This document shows, piece by piece, positions 15,163-17,001 of a stretch of DNA of 17,001 bases. Origin of the DNA: Gammaproteobacteria bacterium (GTDB lineage Bacteria > Pseudomonadota > Gammaproteobacteria > Arenicellales > JAANXG01); assembly GCA_018263405.1 (NCBI GenBank), contig JAANXG010000148.1, positions 1 to 17,001 on the forward strand. The letters run 5' to 3'. The notes below the pieces were generated by a model. It was not told the DNA's origin and did not search any database. It worked only from the letters and a program-made list of their open reading frames with translations. The number at the start of each line of letters is the position of its first letter. Position 1 is the stretch's first letter. The translations under genes and the position numbers were made by a program.

Positions 15163-15900
15163 TCAACCCGCTTTCTTGATTTCCAGTACGGTGGTGTTCA
15201 CGAACAACCAAAGCGCAATCAACGAAAAAAAGTAAACCAAATCCCGGGCGTCGACAACGCCATTTCGGATGGCTTCAAAACGAGACAAAAAGCTGAAGGA
15301 ACCGACCGCCTTCAGTAATACCGCGGGCAGCCAGTCGTCGAGGAAGTCGAGTACCAGCGGGAATCCGCTCAGAATAAACATCAGGCATACGACCACCGTA
15401 ATAACGAAGGCAATCACCTGATTCTTGGTGAAAGCGGAAATACAGCTGCCAATCGCTATGTAGCCGCCGGCCATCAACAGACTACCGATGTATGCGGCCA
15501 CGATGACGCCGTTATCCGGGTCACCCAGATAGTTGACGGTCAGCCAGAACGGAAATGTCAACACCAGCGCCACACCGGTAAAAATCCAGGTCGCCAGGAA
15601 TTTCCCCAGTACGGTCTCCATCATCGTGACGGGGAGCGTGAACAGCAACTCGATGGTGCCGGACTTGCGCTCCTCGGCCCACAAACGCATGGTGAGCGCC
15701 GGTATGAGGAACAGATACAACCACGGGTGAAAGCCGAAAAATGTCGCCAGATCCGCGCGGCCACGTTCAAAAAAACCACCGAGATAAAACGTAAACACAC
15801 CGCTCAGCATCACAAAAATAACAATGAACACGTAAGCGATCGGCGTCAGGAAAAAACCCGACAACTCGCGTTTCGCGATGGTCAGAATACGGGAGTACAC
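15163..15900 (-). CDS. ABC-2 type permease, GldF-like
   Basis: This is a 245-residue integral membrane protein with about six hydrophobic segments, the ABC-2 exporter fold. The N-terminus RILTIAKRELSGFFLTPIAY is typical of ABC-2/GldF permeases. The cytoplasmic coupling segment RLWAEERKSGTIELLFTLPV, about residues 72-91, is a strong family motif. The start is a GTG at 15900, three bases after the ATPase stop, with GGAG inside the ATPase end as ribosome-binding site. It is expected to form the membrane channel with the ATPase encoded just upstream. Direction of transport (export) is inferred from the family. Confidence 0.88.
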   Translation of the reverse strand: MYSRILTIAKRELSGFFLTPIAYVFIVIFVMLSGVFTFYLGGFFERGRADLATFFGFHPWLYLFLIPALTMRLWAEERKSGTIELLFTLPVTMMETVLGKFLATWIFTGVALVLTFPFWLTVNYLGDPDNGVIVAAYIGSLLMAGGYIAIGSCISAFTKNQVIAFVITVVVCLMFILSGFPLVLDFLDDWLPAVLLKAVGSFSFLSRFEAIRNGVVDARDLVYFFSLIALWLFVNTTVLEIKKAG

Positions 15901-15903
15901 GGT

Positions 15904-16863
15904 TTAATCTTCTCCGGGCTCCGGCGCGCGGCCGGTCACCTCTCGAAAGACCTCATCGAGGCGCCCGCGTTCCACGTACATGGCTGCCAGCTTCCAATCA
16001 TTGTCGCGCACCGCACTTGCGATTCGGTCGGCAATGACTCTGTTTTTTTCCGGCACGGCTTCGAAACGAATTTCACCGTTATCGCTGCTGACTGCAACGT
16101 CGCGAACGCCTGTGATGGACTTGAGCACTGACACTACCCGCGACCGATCCGGGTCTTTTAGTATAAGCTGCACCGCGTTGTGGTGCGGAGACATCGCCTC
16201 CAACTCCTCGGGCGTAGCGTCCGAGACAATCCGCCCATCAGCTATAATGACCGCCCGGGAACAGACCGCATTCACCTCCTCGAGTATATGCGTCGACAAA
16301 ATAATCGCTTTCTCCGAGGCCATATCGCGGATCAGATCGCGTACCTCGTGTTTCTGGTTCGGATCCAGGCCATCGGTCGGCTCGTCGAGGATCAGTAACG
16401 GTGGATCGTGCAATATCGCCTGGGCAATGCCCACACGGCGCTTGAAACCTCTCGAGAGGGTTTCAATGGATTGATCGAGAACCCCGGCAAGGTTGACCTG
16501 ACCCACCACGTGCTCAACCCGTTCTTCAAGTTCGTCACGGGCCATGCCGCGCGCATGCCCCACAAATCGTAGAAAAGCCAATGGGGTCATATCCGTATAC
16601 AGCGGGGCCCCCTCCGGGAGGTAACCCAGCTTGCGCTTAACGCGCACCGGAAATTCCGCAATGTCGTCACCATCGATGGTGACCGTTCCCGCGTCCGGAG
16701 CGAGGAATCCGGTAATCGTTTTCATCGTTGTGGACTTGCCCGCACCGTTCGGCCCCAGAAATCCGAGCACTTCTCCCCGGGAGGTCCGGAACGATATGTC
16801 GTCCACGGCCGTGATCGGTCCGAATCGTTTTGTCAGGCCCTGGATGTCCACCATGGCAGTCAT
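15904..16863 (-). CDS. ABC transporter ATP-binding protein, GldA-like
   Basis: This is a 319-residue ATPase of the ABC-2 exporter group and the first gene of the four-gene operon. It shows Walker A GPNGAGKS (37-44), YLPEGAPLY (81-89) in place of a Q-loop glutamine, signature LSRGF (136-140), Walker B LLILDEPTDGLDPNQ (156-170) and switch His192 in STHILEE. The YLPE and LSRGFKRR variants are usual for GldA/NatA-like proteins. The C-terminal 90 residues resemble the DUF4162-type extension (VRDVAVSSDNGEIRFEAVPE). The ATG at 16863 has AGGAG ten bases upstream; an in-frame ATG at 16854 is an alternative. Confidence 0.9.
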   Translation of the reverse strand: MTAMVDIQGLTKRFGPITAVDDISFRTSRGEVLGFLGPNGAGKSTTMKTITGFLAPDAGTVTIDGDDIAEFPVRVKRKLGYLPEGAPLYTDMTPLAFLRFVGHARGMARDELEERVEHVVGQVNLAGVLDQSIETLSRGFKRRVGIAQAILHDPPLLILDEPTDGLDPNQKHEVRDLIRDMASEKAIILSTHILEEVNAVCSRAVIIADGRIVSDATPEELEAMSPHHNAVQLILKDPDRSRVVSVLKSITGVRDVAVSSDNGEIRFEAVPEKNRVIADRIASAVRDNDWKLAAMYVERGRLDEVFREVTGRAPEPGED

Positions 16864-17001
16864 ATCTTAATGACTCCTAACGTAAGTTCTCAATAACCCC
16901 GTGCAAGAATGTGGGGGTAGGGTTGTCTTTCAGGGCTGTCGAAAGCACGGAGGCTTTCGCCAGAGCGTACAGGGAGGTATTGCATCCTTAGCTCCGTAAA
17001 C
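16864..17001 (-). other. Leader region of the Gld-like ABC operon, with hairpin and possible short ORF
   Basis: No known gene is recognised in these 138 bases. On the minus strand a GGAG precedes an ATG at 16985 that opens a 31-codon frame (MQYLPVRSG...) ending at 16890; it matches nothing I know and may be chance. A perfect 7-bp stem, CGAAAGC/GCTTTCG (16940-16946 with 16953-16959), lies inside it without a T-run, so it is not a standard terminator. A promoter for the operon should lie here or beyond the window; no convincing -35/-10 pair was found. Confidence 0.3.

Overview
The window looks like chromosomal DNA of a gammaproteobacterium. The best evidence is the left end. On the minus strand it reads birA - coaX - SPOR-domain gene - tRNA-Thr(TGT) - tRNA-Tyr(GTA) - tRNA-Gly(TCC) - tRNA-Thr(GGT) - tuf, which is the tRNA-tufB arrangement known from Escherichia coli and relatives. 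The DNA is moderately GC-rich. The genus cannot be named from the sequence alone.

Layout. (1) Positions 1-611, minus strand: the 5' end of tuf (EF-Tu, cut by the window edge) preceded by four tRNA genes. They are driven by a strong promoter with 17-bp spacing and a GC-rich discriminator (623-651). (2) 725-3082, minus strand: a tight birA-coaX-SPOR operon for biotin attachment, CoA synthesis and a cell-envelope protein. (3) 3208-8514, plus strand: a complete branched-chain amino acid (HAAT/Liv) type ABC importer. The binding-protein gene has its own terminator. A 167-bp foldback MITE-like element (4465-4631) separates it from the livG-livF-livH-livM operon. A 13-bp sequence is repeated three times at the livH/livM junction. 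(4) 8535-10385, minus strand: an SLC13/DASS-type permease with two RCK_C domains, convergent with livM. (5) 10435-12117, minus strand: ilvD, dihydroxy-acid dehydratase of branched-chain amino acid synthesis. (6) 12165-16863, minus strand: a four-gene Gld-like ABC system (ATPase, ABC-2 permease, GldG-like auxiliary protein, DUF4340 protein), whose last gene runs on towards ilvD.

Caution: at 10418-10433, between ilvD and the SLC13 gene, there are 16 bases identical to the Illumina TruSeq adapter end (AGATCGGAAGAGCACA on the minus strand). The join there is probably an assembly artefact. The parts left and right of it should not be assumed to be neighbours, or even from one genome, until this is checked.

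Most of the window is conserved housekeeping and transport. I did not find a clearly new defence or mobile system. The points most worth a second look are the adapter remnant, the foldback element, the tandem repeat that seems to have replaced an ATGA overlap, and the Gld-like ABC exporter of unknown substrate.
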